Positions 20,834-32,166 of a DNA stretch of 64,000 nucleotides are shown piece after piece (position 1 is the stretch's first letter; the number at the start of each line of letters is the position of its first letter). The DNA is taken from the NCBI RefSeq assembly GCF_000328475.2, contig NC_026479.1:682001-746000 (forward strand), written 5' to 3'. The DNA comes from Mycosarcoma maydis (taxonomy: Eukaryota > Basidiomycota > Ustilaginomycetes > Ustilaginales). The translations under genes were made by a program, and so were the position numbers. The notes beneath the pieces were generated by a model that worked only from the letters and a program-made list of their open reading frames with translations, had not been told where the DNA came from and did not search any database.

Positions 20834-22739
20834 GCCAAAAAGAGGAGAGACGTGAGCAGGCACGCTGTCACTCATGACTGCCGTCCATCTCTTGCATCCA
20901 TCACCCTGGCGCTCGTTGGCTAGGCCACCCAAACTCGTGACTGTGACTTGGAACAAAGACCTGCTCACCTCTCCAGCTAGCTACTCAACACAGACTTGCG
21001 ACGCGCCTATTCCAACGAGTAGATCCAAGTGCTGCAGTAGCTGCAACTATCAACGGCGTGACGTGAATGCTGAGGTGAGAAACGCACAGGCAGGAATCCA
21101 TTCACCAAGCGAAAGGTCTGACCTTGCGCTCTCACCATCTCGATGTCTGTGAGCTCAAGTTGCATGGCTACGTTGCCGACGGTGATTAGAGTCATCTGCG
21201 GGCTGCATTCAAGCGCATCTACGGTTGACCAGTGATGCTGGGCGCTACCAAGCCTCTGACACTTGGCCCACTCGTGATTCGCAAATCGTGATTCACAGAT
21301 TGGTGATGGCCAGAGAGGAGAGTGTCACAGAGTGTAGCTAACTTAGTAACCTCCTCGGCGTTGGTCTTAGGCCAAGCTGGAAGTGTCCAGAATCTCTGTA
21401 TGACACTGGCCGAGTGCGCGAAAATTCGTGAATGGCGGCGGCACGCGTCTCGGAGCCAGAGACCAAGTGATGCATATCTCGCGCTTGAGACGGCAGGTCA
21501 GTCGTCTTGCCCTTGTCTTCTCTTGCCTTGCCTTTCCACTCGAGATCTCGACCGCGTAGCTCGCTTGACAAACCTGAACCGCTAAGGCTCACTCTGTCTG
21601 TATCTGGCCGTTGATGCCCTCGCTTTCCATCGTGAATGCAGATCACATGCAGCCAGCTGACACGTCGGCGACAGCGTAGCATCGTCCAACACGTTTTGAG
21701 CCTCTAAGCGCATTTCTCGCTTTTCCATCCGCCAGTGTTCTATCACACTTCTCGGCGTATACAGGCGCGTCGGTCGGCCGGTCGGACGCGCGCCTTCGTG
21801 GTGGCTTGTTCCACTGACACCAAGAACGAGCTTTGCTTTCCAATCTGAGCCCAAGACGCAAGCATGCCCGCTCAGCCAGGAGCAGTGCTAGCTTGCCAGT
21901 GTCGCCAACAGCGAAACTGGCGGCTGTCATTTGTCAGTTCATGGACAAGGTCTGCGTGCCTTTTGAGTCGTGGAATGTGTCAACGCCAGTGCCTTTGTGC
22001 AGCTCTTCGGCAAATCAAGCCATCGTGGTTGCGCGCTCAGTGGCTCGGCGTTCCAGATGACGACCAATTGTTCGTCCTCAGCTACTCAAGACTTGGCTTG
22101 CCACTTTCTGTTCACCTCAAATCCCAACCTCGAGGCTCCGAGGTTCCGAGATGATGCTCAGCTGCGATGACAGCTCGGCAAGCTGTTTTTCGTCCTGTCT
22201 GACAGCCCACGAGCTGATCCGCAGTCGTGAATGCCGTGACGGTCGTGACGAGAGTTGGACAATCGATGTCAAACTTGGGTCCCGCGCCTGTTCTTGCTCG
22301 CCAGGCCGGGCCAGCTGCAAGGAGTATCAGCGTAGTTAACGTGTCTTGATTGTCGGTAACAGATTCAGCCTTCCCCTTTCAGCAAAATTCACGTGCAGTC
22401 GTGAGTCACGGTAATTCAGGTGACTGTACAGGACAACTACCTAACTTGATCACTCGTGACTTGTTATTACGAACTTAATTTTTGATGATCGAATCACGAT
22501 CGGTTCGCGCGCGCTGTCACTTAACGCGCCACGCGTGCACCGTGTTCAGCTCGCGACGCATCACGTGATCTGATTCGCCTCATCCACACGAGAATCACGA
22601 ATCGTGAATGTGACAGTAGCAACGTTGTATCCACGATCCACGCTGAAAAACGCCGCAATGGCTAACATGGCTTGGCGAGGGAAAACGAATGATTGGATAA
22701 ATGATGGATGCAAATGAGGGCAAGGATAGCGGTCACCTG

Positions 22740-25490
22740 TCACAGCCTGCGAAGGGCCTCGATGACAAGCTCGATCTCTTCCTTGGCTTCAAGGGTATCT
22801 GTGGAAACAATGTAAGCATGCTTGGCCAGCGCCTCCGATTCCAGACCAGAGTCGACGCTGGCACAACAATTTGTCTGCACTTTCAGGCAGAGAGCGTGCC
22901 TCACAAGGCAGTCTTCGTGAACATCGCTGACCGAAAGCAGCTGGCTCGGGTCCAAAGGGATGGTCGTCATCGCACTGTCATCCGTCGCCGATCTGGACAA
23001 GATCAATCGATCGTCCACGACGGTGTACCAGCGCCTCTTCCACTGCACAGCGCCCTCGGCTTGAAGGTTGAGCCATCCTGACAACAACCGAGTCGGCTCT
23101 GCCTCTGCGCCTGACTCGCGCCCTTTTCTCAGGGCGGCAATCAGTTCTGCCAATCGCTTTTCTCGTCGGCGCTCGCTCGCTTTGGCCTGCTCCTTGCGCT
23201 CGCGTCCAAGTTGCTCTTTCACCCGTGCTTCAGCCTTGAGCTTGGCTTCTCTCTCGGCCAAGTGCTGGATCTTGAGCTCGTACTCGTGCTTGACACGCTC
23301 GGCCTCGTGCTCACGCCATTCTTGCTCTTCTCGAATGCGATTCGCTCGATCACACTCGAGTTGACGCTGCTCCTCCATGGCCCGACGACGCCTCATTTCG
23401 TCGGCTTCGAGCTTGCTTCGTTCGTATGCATCGAGCTGGTTGCGTGTCGCCTGTTCCCTCGCCCACTTGGCTCGGCGGATAGCTTCAGCCTCCATCGTGT
23501 CCTTGGTGCTCCTTTCTACTTTGGCCAGCTCTTCCGCTAGCCGTCGTGTCTTGCTCTCGGCCTCGTGCACTGCGACTAGGGCTGCATTCTCGGCAGCTCG
23601 AGCGCGAGCCTCTGCTTGCGCAAGTCGCTCGCGAAGATCTTGTAACTCTGCGTCTACAGGACTGATGACACCTCGTTGCTCGCTCCTGTGCGGTATCAAT
23701 GCAGCTTCTCTCCAGGGCACCGAGAGGTGTTCTGTTGAGTCTGGCGATTCTGGTGGCTCAACCCACTCGTTTCGTCGATCTGCTTCGCGTTCGGCTTGGG
23801 TCTCTTTAGGAGGCGCCGGTAGATCCTTGTCAAAAATGGAACAAGCGCCAATGCTGCCTCCCGAGCTTGACGAGGCTAATGCGTTTCTGTCGGGAGAGAC
23901 CGACAAGACCGACTCGTACCCCGATGCCTGTCTGCTTCGACTCTGAGCTGATGTCGCAATTTCCGTCGCCGAAAGTTCCGTTTTGGAATGCGCACCCGCC
24001 AATTTCGTCCAACGTGCAAGGCTCGACGAACTCAGAAACGTATCATGGGTGGCGTTGTCAGCAAATTCCCAAAGACTCAACGAGTGCATGCTGGCGCGAC
24101 TATTGGCGCGACTGTCCATGATTCCGGTCAGGTCAGAAAGCCATTCCTTTGGTGGTGCGTCTGGCTCGGCCTGATTCGGGTACGCAGCTGTTGGAGTTGG
24201 CGGAACGGTGACAATCGTAGTGAGCGTACTGGCAGGCTCACTGATGCGTTCCACCTTTCTCGTCGAGTTGAGATGCGCTGACGCGACGCTGGAAGGATTC
24301 GACGACCGAATGCAAGATGATCGCGGCGAAGGTGGAGCTAGAGGAGGGGCGAACGGAGGCGGAGGAGCCAAGGGTGGACTGATCGTTGATCGTGAATGAC
24401 GAGCGGCTGGCGATCTGAGCAAGCGTTGCTGTTCTGCGCGTAGCTTCCTCATGACTTCGTCTCGGATGACTTCATCAGCGCGAAGCCGTTCTCTTTCATT
24501 TGAAAGACGCTTGCGCTCGTAGATGGATCGATGGTCTTTGGATCCTTGCGCCAACTCAAGGCGGTCAGAATTTGCGCGACTGCGCAGCTCCACCGGTTCT
24601 ACAAGTGTGGAATGTGTTGAGGCAGATCGATGTGACGCTGCTGAGGAAGTCAAGGTCGATTCAACGCTCTTTGCACCGCATTTTTCAATGGGTAGCGGTG
24701 GCAGATCCCTTTCAGCTGGTGGGATTGATGTACTGTGAGCAGCATCAAGTGCATCACATGCTGCGGTCGGCGTAACAGTGACTGACTCGAGATCGATAAC
24801 CATACCTTGACCACTTGGACATGCGGATTTCGGAAGACTTGCAAGAGAGGACGAGGGTATCAGATTGCTGGTACAGCTGACACTGGTGGGTAGTTGATCA
24901 CTGTTGGCGTGGGATGGATCGGGATGCGAGACGGGTCGAGACCAGTCATTGTCGAGGCCAGCCTCTTCTGGCGAGGATGGCGCACTAGGCTTGGAACGAG
25001 TAAAGTTGGTTGCTGTAGAGGTCGAAGCCCACGAAGCGCGAAAATCTTGGTTGACGTTGGAGGAATCGAGGCGAGCAAAGCCTTCGAGTCGCAGTTTGGA
25101 TCCGACGAGAGCCGAAGTGAGCTCAGAGGCTGTGGCGATGGTGAGTGTAGCAAACAGAACGCTACCAAGCGACGACTGAAGTGCTCTACTCTGAACGAGA
25201 ACCTGGGCACGCTTGAGACCACTGCTATCCTTGCCGAGCGAGACAACGAGCAAGATACGTTCTCGAACTCGCAACAGAGCAAACTGCGTCGTACTGCCGC
25301 AAAGCTTGGGACGCATCGCATCCAAGCCACCTACGCCTACCTCGACGAGCTGAAAAGAGGCTGATCTACTTGTGATGGCCTGTGTAGAGACGAGAATCAC
25401 ATGATCGTAGCAACATGTTTGTTCCTGAAGTTGACCAACGGCTAGGCGCGCGCTTGAGTCGAGAGCGTCCACTGCGGTGGGGGCTCGCAT
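22740..25490 (-). CDS. ADF-H (cofilin/coactosin-like) - coiled-coil - PH domain protein
   Basis: No named orthologue recognised. The 916-residue product (ATG at 25490, MRAPTAVDALDSSARLAVGQ) appears to start with an actin-depolymerising-factor-homology domain, residues about 5-135. It has the pattern FQLVEVGVGGLDAMRPKL, then QFALLRVRERILLVVSLG and SGLKRAQVLVQSRALQSSLG, as in coactosin and drebrin-type ADF-H domains. A long Ser/Pro-rich, probably disordered middle follows. A Glu/Arg/Ala-rich coiled coil covers about residues 600-800, rich in EREAKLKAEARVKEQLGRER-type heptads. A C-terminal PH domain (about 805-915) starts SGWLNLQAEGAVQWKRRWYTVVDDRL. The likely role is linking cortical actin to membrane lipids; this is inference from the domains. 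The frame extends 22 codons upstream without similarity. Confidence 0.82.
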   Translation of the reverse strand: MRAPTAVDALDSSARLAVGQLQEQTCCYDHVILVSTQAITSRSASFQLVEVGVGGLDAMRPKLCGSTTQFALLRVRERILLVVSLGKDSSGLKRAQVLVQSRALQSSLGSVLFATLTIATASELTSALVGSKLRLEGFARLDSSNVNQDFRASWASTSTATNFTRSKPSAPSSPEEAGLDNDWSRPVSHPDPSHANSDQLPTSVSCTSNLIPSSSLASLPKSACPSGQGMVIDLESVTVTPTAACDALDAAHSTSIPPAERDLPPLPIEKCGAKSVESTLTSSAASHRSASTHSTLVEPVELRSRANSDRLELAQGSKDHRSIYERKRLSNERERLRADEVIRDEVMRKLRAEQQRLLRSPAARHSRSTISPPLAPPPPFAPPLAPPSPRSSCIRSSNPSSVASAHLNSTRKVERISEPASTLTTIVTVPPTPTAAYPNQAEPDAPPKEWLSDLTGIMDSRANSRASMHSLSLWEFADNATHDTFLSSSSLARWTKLAGAHSKTELSATEIATSAQSRSRQASGYESVLSVSPDRNALASSSSGGSIGACSIFDKDLPAPPKETQAEREADRRNEWVEPPESPDSTEHLSVPWREAALIPHRSEQRGVISPVDAELQDLRERLAQAEARARAAENAALVAVHEAESKTRRLAEELAKVERSTKDTMEAEAIRRAKWAREQATRNQLDAYERSKLEADEMRRRRAMEEQRQLECDRANRIREEQEWREHEAERVKHEYELKIQHLAEREAKLKAEARVKEQLGRERKEQAKASERRREKRLAELIAALRKGRESGAEAEPTRLLSGWLNLQAEGAVQWKRRWYTVVDDRLILSRSATDDSAMTTIPLDPSQLLSVSDVHEDCLVRHALCLKVQTNCCASVDSGLESEALAKHAYIVSTDTLEAKEEIELVIEALRRL

Positions 25491-26493
25491 GCTAGTGAGA
25501 TGGCACTGAAGCGGGCAATTGCACTCGTAAAGCGATGTGCACTCATGGACGAACAAGGCCGGGTCTGTTGGGTTGGCACAGAGGCAGATGGCTGCCTGGG
25601 CGAGCGAGACAATGTAAGTATCGTGAGCCCTGGTGAGTCGGAAAGGAAGCGCTACAGGATAGTGAATGCGAACGTCGTGGAAATGGAAAAGGAGCTATCA
25701 GAGTCAACTGGAGAGGTAGGACACATTCACGATTGAGACGGCTTGCTTGACCTGTCAACATTAGCTTGGTGTCTATCCAAGCGCCGGAAGCGAGGGGAAA
25801 CGCCAAACGGCTCTGAAGAATCGTCAATTCTGCCGGCTCTCACGCGACGGCGGCACGAGTGTCGATGGAAGCGATGCAGCTAGCCAACTTTGCACTTTTT
25901 GAACCAACATACATTCGTGATTGTGCATCAATCGCAAGACCGAGACAGTATTCGCGATGCACGATTCTACGGAAGCATTAGTCGCTCGCTCCTCTCGAAG
26001 CCATTCACGGCGATTGGAGATTTGAGTTGCGATGATCTGGGCGTCAAATTTCTAATGCAGTTTGGTACGAAGGCGAGGCACAGGCACAGGCAGAACGTTG
26101 TTCTTTTTTCATTCCCACATGGACTGGCCGCCTTCACGTTCGGATTGCATGTCAGCTTTTGAGGAGGAGCAAGCGTGGATAGAGTGATATAGTCCAAGCA
26201 GCGACTTGAGCCCCTTACGCGGTTTGGTGCTTTCTTTTATCTTGATGATGCGTGATTCAATTGTGAGCGATTCGCGCTTTGCTGTCTCTCCTTCCTTTTG
26301 AACTCACGACTCACGACTGTTTGTCGTTGCGTGACAAAAAGGTAAATCGTACAGTAAATTGTCAGCGTGAACTCGTGACTTTCACGATACAGGATCAGCA
26401 GCACGCGAGGTAACTGCAGATCGTTGATCTTTTTCGCTCGCTTAAACTGAGCGGCCCTTGAAAAGTGCGCTGCTACTAAGTTACTTTTCGCAA

Positions 26494-26526
26494 CGCACAC
26501 ACGCACACACGCACACACGCACACGC
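26494..26526. repeat. (ACACGC)n hexamer repeat
   Basis: About five near-perfect hexamer units, followed immediately by TCACGAA-type heptamer motifs. Confidence 0.9.
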
Positions 26527-26533
26527 CTAATCC

Positions 26534-26596
26534 CAATCACGAATCACGAATTCTATTTTCTCACTTTCCTGATTCGTGATTTGTGATTCATGATTG
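26534..26596. repeat. Heptamer-family cluster
   Basis: AATCACGAATCACGAATTC and, 25 bases on, GATTCGTGATTTGTGATTC. The two halves are roughly inverted relative to each other. Confidence 0.75.
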
Positions 26597-28273
26597 TCTC
26601 TCGAATACCGCACTGCTCTAGCCAAGCGTCAGAGGTGAGCGGACTGCTTTCGCTTACTCCTGTACAAATCCGTGGCGTACAGACGTCGGCGTTGCCATCC
26701 GGAAGCTGACAACGAATATGTGTTCGGTGAACAGTGCATGTTAACGCTCTGGTAGCAGGATCCAAGCAAGCTATTTTTGTACTTGTTTGGAACCATTCAC
26801 GAGTCGACTCAACTTATACATCAGCCAAGAGTGAGCAGCATCTCATGCCAAACCAAGTTCCGCAGCAGTCCTTCATGAATCTTTTGATAGAGTTTCAATC
26901 CAGCTGCTCTGCTAAGTTCAAACCCCTCTGCTAGCTCTGAGCTGCGCTCTTTGTCCTCTTTTCCTCAGCTCGCTCCTCGCTCCGCACGCGGTTTGCGCAG
27001 CTGCACCGAATCGAGTCACAAGTGTACACTAGAAACCTGACCTTTGTGGTTTCTGTTTACGCTCCACAGTTTCGTCGTTCAGCCCAACAAGGGAAAAAAA
27101 AAAATCAAGGAAAATGGAATTGAAAAAGAAAACTAGAAAAAACGGAAAATCCGACTCAATTCGTGATTCTCACAACTCGTGACTCAGTGAGTAGGCGACT
27201 GTAGCACGTACTGTAGCTTCCATTACGCATACCAAGCTGGTCTGCGGTGAGCGTGAAGCTTCGGCTAGTATGTGAGTTCAGCCCGCGCTGTCTACTTGCG
27301 CAAAACTAAATCAGATCTGAGACAAGTCTCAGTCACGTCTGCCTTCAGACACCGACTCTGTCTCGTTGTGCATTCTCCCTTGCCATGGCCGATTGTCTCG
27401 CGTCATCATCCATGGGGGTCCATCAACTCCGACGTCGAAGCCACCAAGAAGCGCTTATTCGTGAAAAAGTGGTGCAAGTCGGTGGCCAAGCACGTCCTCT
27501 TGCTAACTAACGCAAGCTACTTCCAACATGATACAGCGTAGTCCAACTATGATAGCACCAGCAACGCTTTTCGTCTTGTCAGGTTGTTTCCACGACATCG
27601 ACAGTGGGTCCATGATCCGTCTCGACTCCGTGCCTTGATGGACAACGCTGCAGGCGACGAGACCTATCCGATGCACAGAAGCATTGCATTGCTTGCATTG
27701 CTTGCATCCGACAAATGAAATCTACCGTCGCAGGCTGCTCGCAGCAGTGACGAGTGCACGTGTGACAATACAGGTCCTGTTCTTTCGCTTCATTCTCACA
27801 GATGCCACAATCTTGCTTCAACCTCGACCTGCTTCACTGCGCCACAACGACGACTCGTCCGATTCATTTTGTCCAAAAGATCGAGCCAATCCCACACACT
27901 GAAGCTAAAGGCCGATGTTGCGTTATCTATTCCCTTCCAGGCGCATCCGAAATGAGAACAACTCCTAGCCAGCTTGCCCGCCGTACAACCCACTTTTCTA
28001 TCATGCAGCCCAAAACATTCATGATCCTGGCTTGGCTACTGCAATTCTCTCTCTGCAGTCATGTCGCCTCCCTTATCCAAACTTGTACGGTTTTTGCGAC
28101 TTGGTAGCTGGGAGTATTGCCAGCGAGATTCGCTCGCGCACCCCTTCAAATAGCCCAGGCAACATGTGCTAAGCCGAGGAAGGCGCCTCGTCCCTTGCCA
28201 AAGGACAATCCTCTGTTTACGCTCGACCTCTGCAAGCCTCAAAAGTATCCTTTGATTCTCTGCATACCTCACA

Positions 28274-29059
28274 ATGGATGGCATCGGCTTCATTGCCGGT
28301 CTGCACGCCGCAACGCTCGACGATCAAGGTTATCGGTCCGTGCTGCTCAAGCCTAACAAGCGACAGTCCCTTCGGACTCCTGGCAGCTCCATCTCGGAAA
28401 AAACTAGATCCATCGTCAGCAAGGGCAAGAGCCTTTTTTCGCTTGCCTCTCCAGCTTCATCCATGTCTTTCAGCACGAGCACAAAGTCCGTCGCCTCCTC
28501 TTTGGCATCCTGCAGCGAACAAGGACACAGAACGAGCCATTCAGCGACCGACAACATTCAGAGCTCTTTCGTCGCCGAACACGCCTCATGGACAAAAGCA
28601 GAGCAGCATACGCTCCACCACGATGATCTTGCTCCTGAATCATCGATTCCCTTGATGCTTTTCAGCGCGCCTCGTCCCATGTTCCAGCTAAGTGGACAGC
28701 TTTGCAAAAGAATCCGCCTCGACCCACACTTTGACCCCAGCTGGATCTCGACATTTGTCGACAACAGCTACCTCTTCCCATCAAAGCCAAATGTCAGGGA
28801 GCCATATGGCTGTGAATATGTTTGCCTCGCTTGTCATCACACTCATCTCGCATCGGAAACGCTGCAAGGCAGCGTAAACTTGACAGGCCACGAAGCAGCC
28901 CCCTGTATAACGCCGCTGAGTCCAATGTCAGCAATGCTGTTTTCGATTGCAGAGCAGCCCACATCTTCAACAGATGAACAGCCTCATCGACAAGATGCGC
29001 CTGTTCTGTTGACACGATTGCCGCCAGAAAGTCGAATCGAAGCGCAAGCACTTCAGTGA
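28274..29059 (+). CDS. Uncharacterised serine-rich protein
   Basis: I do not recognise this 261-residue product. The N-terminus (MDGIGFIAGLHAATLDDQGY) has no signal peptide. Residues about 35-90 are Ser/Thr-rich and basic (SSISEKTRSIVSKGKSLFSL), and the middle holds FDPSWISTFVDNSYLFPSKP and a short CxxC-His segment, VCLACHHTHL. The frame starts with ATG and its stop lies 67 bases from the stop of the convergent GPATCH1-type gene, a spacing typical of real gene pairs here. Internal composition is coding-like, but no conserved domain is visible, so it may be lineage specific. Confidence 0.5.
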   Translation: MDGIGFIAGLHAATLDDQGYRSVLLKPNKRQSLRTPGSSISEKTRSIVSKGKSLFSLASPASSMSFSTSTKSVASSLASCSEQGHRTSHSATDNIQSSFVAEHASWTKAEQHTLHHDDLAPESSIPLMLFSAPRPMFQLSGQLCKRIRLDPHFDPSWISTFVDNSYLFPSKPNVREPYGCEYVCLACHHTHLASETLQGSVNLTGHEAAPCITPLSPMSAMLFSIAEQPTSSTDEQPHRQDAPVLLTRLPPESRIEAQALQ

Positions 29060-29126
29060 CAACATGACAACGCCAAATCTACACACCATACTGATCGGTA
29101 CCAGCAAAGATTGCAAGACAAATCAG

Positions 29127-31466
29127 CTAGAACATGTCGGAAGCTCGCATTCGAGCCTTGGTCTTGGTCTTGGTCTCGGACGAGAAACCCACGGGAGCCG
29201 CATCAAGATCATCTTGGTCGAAATCAAACGTCAAGAGCGATCTCTTTTTGGTCGACTTGTCCTTTTTGCGCTTCTTCTCTGTCTGCGCCGCTGTCGACGT
29301 CGACGTGTCAGCAAGCTTCTCCGTTTCGTCTCCGGCATCCTTGCGCTTCGATCTGACTTGAAATATGACACCCGATCCAGCAGTCGAGTCGTGCATCTTG
29401 GGTCGCACCGCTGTTTTATCTCGACTAGCACCACCTTGCTCCACATCAGACGTCTCCTCATCAGAAGCAAAGATCGCTTTGTACACGTCGATCGACGGCT
29501 TGATGTACGTCAATGTGTCATCACCTTGCCGCTCGTCATCGCCCATACCGATCTCGTCTTCCTGCAGAGCGTCTTCCACTTGAGTGGTAGCTTGTGGCAC
29601 AAAGAGACCGGTCGAGGCTTGCGCGTCGAGCGACAGCGGTGTTGGAGCGGCAGCTAACGCTTTCAGCTGGTCCTTGCTGCGTGCCCAATGCTGGTCCACA
29701 CGAACGCTCGATTTGGACTTGGACGATCGTGTCGAGCCGTAAAATAGATCTGGGTCGTCTTGCATATTTGGATCTGGCCTCTCAGCTGAGCTGTGCTGTG
29801 ATCTAGTCGGTTGCTCGCCGTCCTTGCGCCTGCGAGCGATCGCCGGCTCCGTGACACCGAGCCGTTTGCAAAGCAATCTCTCCGGCTCCCATGCTTCGAC
29901 CTTGCGTGTAAGATGTCCGAAATTCCCCATCTTGGCTGCGCTCTGAGCTATCGACAACTGCTTTTCCGCCACCACACCTGCCTCATTCTGCCTCTCCTTG
30001 TCCTTTCGCTCGCTCACCGCAGAAGCCGGCGCGGGATGTCTGAGCCCAGCATGTGCGCTAGTTGCGCTCGTCTCGTGTTGCATTACGCTTTCACTTGCCT
30101 TTGCAAACCTGCTCGCCATCGCCGAGCTGATCGGTCGGAACATGTTGGCGCTCTTGGCAAATTCGTGCAATTCATTCGAGTACTGTTCTGCCGTCAGCTC
30201 TGTGGGGACTGCTAGAGATTTGGATCGTTCGTCTGTTGAGCAAGAGGTGGATTGAGACTTGAGGTAGGTCAGGTATCGCTCGTGTTTGGCGGGATTGGTA
30301 TCAAAAGGCGCAAATCCTTGGAGCGCTTGTGCGGCGGTGGAGGGGTCGAGGTGGGGCACATGAATGAATTCTGGCTTGGATTCGGACGAGCAGGGAGATG
30401 GGAGGGGTAGATTCCTGGACGAGGCGAGATGTTGGCGAGCTTTGGTCGAGAGGAAAGCGGCAATGTTGGGGGGTGGACCGGGGAGTTTGGCTTCTCCTAG
30501 AAGGTGAGCTCGAGACGCAGGTGTGAGATTTCTAGCTGGGTCGTCGGTGGAAGCGGTGGAGCGCTTCCATATGCGCGTGGGGTCCGGTTGCCATCCGACG
30601 GGGAGAGGTGGACGCTCCAAGACGCGCGGTGGCGCTGACGCTTGACGGGCGAGCTGGAAACCTGACAATATCGGTCGACCGTCTGACCATACATGTGCTC
30701 GGTCGTCTTTTGGCGAGTCTACGCTTGTCGTAGTTGCGCACTTTGGTCTATCGTGTTTATCGAGCATCTGTAGCAGCGTCGGTTGTTCGGGTGCGCCCAG
30801 ACCTCTTTTGGACGTGTGTGCTTGAGCAGACACATGCGCTGAATTGTCCACCTTGATAGCGCAACCACTGCCGATCGTCCGCGAAGAATCGCTGTGCATC
30901 GCTTTCGTCTTCGCACCGCTCTTGCATCCCAGTTCTTGTCCTGGCTTCCATCCCATACGCCGCAACAGCTTATAACCCACCTCTTCGTTGCTCGCCAGTC
31001 CAACACCATCTTCTTCTGCCACTGCGCTTGTCGAGGCACTCACCTCTCTCAGACCAGCAATCTGATTCAAGCCTGCAACAGCGTTATCCGACGCTCGAGT
31101 CACGTGTTGAGCAGCCTTCCAGTCGGCCAAGTCCTCCTCATCCATAAAGTCTTGCACTGTACTCCTCTTGTCCTCGGCACGATGCTTCCTGCTGGACCTG
31201 AAACTTGTGGGGGTCCAACCGTGTTCGCTGCCGACAGTATTGTAGTACCCCGCGGACCAGCCGCCCGTAAATGCGCCATGGAAGCGACGTCTGCCCTGTG
31301 CATCGCGTGCTTCCTGTTGCCATATCGGTTTGAGTTCATTCGGATCGCGTTTCCCAGACGAAACCGACGGCAAAGGCGTTCCCACAATGCACAGGTTCCG
31401 AGTTAGCGACCAGAGTGAATCCGGTGAAACCGAGCGCACTTTTCGTCGAAGACGATCCGTCGCCAT
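29127..31466 (-). CDS. G-patch domain protein, GPATCH1 / DUF1604 family
   Basis: Members of this family are spliceosome-associated nuclear proteins; the G-patch usually engages a DEAH helicase. The 779-residue product shows the N-terminal DUF1604 region (residues about 25-110): CIVGTPLPSVSSGKRDPNEL, RRFHGAFTGGWSAGYYNTVG, then GWTPTSFRSSR and VQDFMDEEDL. The G-patch itself is at about 164-185 (VGYKLLRRMGWKPGQELG). A FVP-type segment with TYIKPSIDVYKAIFASDEE near residue 670 also matches the family. The C-terminus is Lys/Arg-rich (KKRKKDKSTKKRS), likely a nuclear localisation signal. Single exon; ATG at 31466. Confidence 0.92.
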   Translation of the reverse strand: MATDRLRRKVRSVSPDSLWSLTRNLCIVGTPLPSVSSGKRDPNELKPIWQQEARDAQGRRRFHGAFTGGWSAGYYNTVGSEHGWTPTSFRSSRKHRAEDKRSTVQDFMDEEDLADWKAAQHVTRASDNAVAGLNQIAGLREVSASTSAVAEEDGVGLASNEEVGYKLLRRMGWKPGQELGCKSGAKTKAMHSDSSRTIGSGCAIKVDNSAHVSAQAHTSKRGLGAPEQPTLLQMLDKHDRPKCATTTSVDSPKDDRAHVWSDGRPILSGFQLARQASAPPRVLERPPLPVGWQPDPTRIWKRSTASTDDPARNLTPASRAHLLGEAKLPGPPPNIAAFLSTKARQHLASSRNLPLPSPCSSESKPEFIHVPHLDPSTAAQALQGFAPFDTNPAKHERYLTYLKSQSTSCSTDERSKSLAVPTELTAEQYSNELHEFAKSANMFRPISSAMASRFAKASESVMQHETSATSAHAGLRHPAPASAVSERKDKERQNEAGVVAEKQLSIAQSAAKMGNFGHLTRKVEAWEPERLLCKRLGVTEPAIARRRKDGEQPTRSQHSSAERPDPNMQDDPDLFYGSTRSSKSKSSVRVDQHWARSKDQLKALAAAPTPLSLDAQASTGLFVPQATTQVEDALQEDEIGMGDDERQGDDTLTYIKPSIDVYKAIFASDEETSDVEQGGASRDKTAVRPKMHDSTAGSGVIFQVRSKRKDAGDETEKLADTSTSTAAQTEKKRKKDKSTKKRSLLTFDFDQDDLDAAPVGFSSETKTKTKARMRASDMF

Positions 31467-32166
31467 GACTGCGTGTGATCTACACTAGCCATTCATTCGA
31501 TCGCATCGCCTCCAGGATCCACTTGAAGCCTCGAGTCAGTGAGCAAGCTGCTCGTCTCGACGATCAAGGGTCCACATCCAACTCGCGCCGCAACGTGACG
31601 CTGCAACTGCCAATCGTGAATTCGTGTGCAGCGCATACAGTCACTATCGGCCGACAGATCACTCTTTCCTTGTACCGCTTTCTCCTCTCCACACTTTTCC
31701 GCTCTTATTCCGTTAGAATCTTGCTTGCTTTCTGCCCACTCAAGCAATCACGAATCACAATCACGGAATCTTGAATTCTCAGAAAGCATCAACCCTTGTA
31801 TTGACACTCGTGACTGTGACATCCGTCTCTGATTTCGGCGTACAACCCTCAGATACTCACGACTGTTGTCCGAAGTGCGAACAGCAAAAGAAGAACCCAA
31901 CTCAGCTAAGCCTCACTCACCGTTTCGAAGATCAAGCCCGCCAGCAAGATTGCTCGAGCATGAAGATGACGATTGACAATTCTACCTCTGACGTCTGCGA
32001 ATTGACAAAGCACTCTCTATATAGATATGTGCGGGATATTTTAGCTAAAAGTGACAGAGAACATTACGTGAAGGGAAAAAAAACGACGAGACAGATCCTT
32101 CGCATCCTGGCGAAACCGTGTTCAAACCTGAACATGTGTGCGAACACATGTATGCGAAGAGGACGC
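31467..32166. other. Intergenic region upstream of the G-patch gene
   Basis: Between two minus-strand genes. No gene seen; contains AATCACGAATCACAATCACG at about 31746-31765 and other single motifs. The part near 32166 is probably the desaturase 3' UTR. Confidence 0.5.

Larger units (their letters stand above)
20215..22739. other. 2.5 kb gap upstream of the forkhead gene
   Basis: No convincing gene: the frames are short and lack domains. It holds a (TG)n microsatellite at 20451-20474, two perfect ATTCACG units at 20817-20833 and scattered single motifs such as CACGAATCGTGAATG near 22595. The length suggests an extended regulatory region for the forkhead gene, plus the 3' UTR of the next gene. 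Confidence 0.5.
25491..28273. other. 2.8 kb gap between divergent genes
   Basis: No gene supported. It contains an ACACGC hexamer repeat at 26494-26526, several TCACGAA / TTCGTGATT motifs at 26534-26596, A-rich stretches near 27090-27150, and a TTGCATTGC-type repeat at about 27681-27707. A 34-codon frame with a signal-peptide-like start lies at 28003-28107 and is discussed under findings. Confidence 0.5.
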
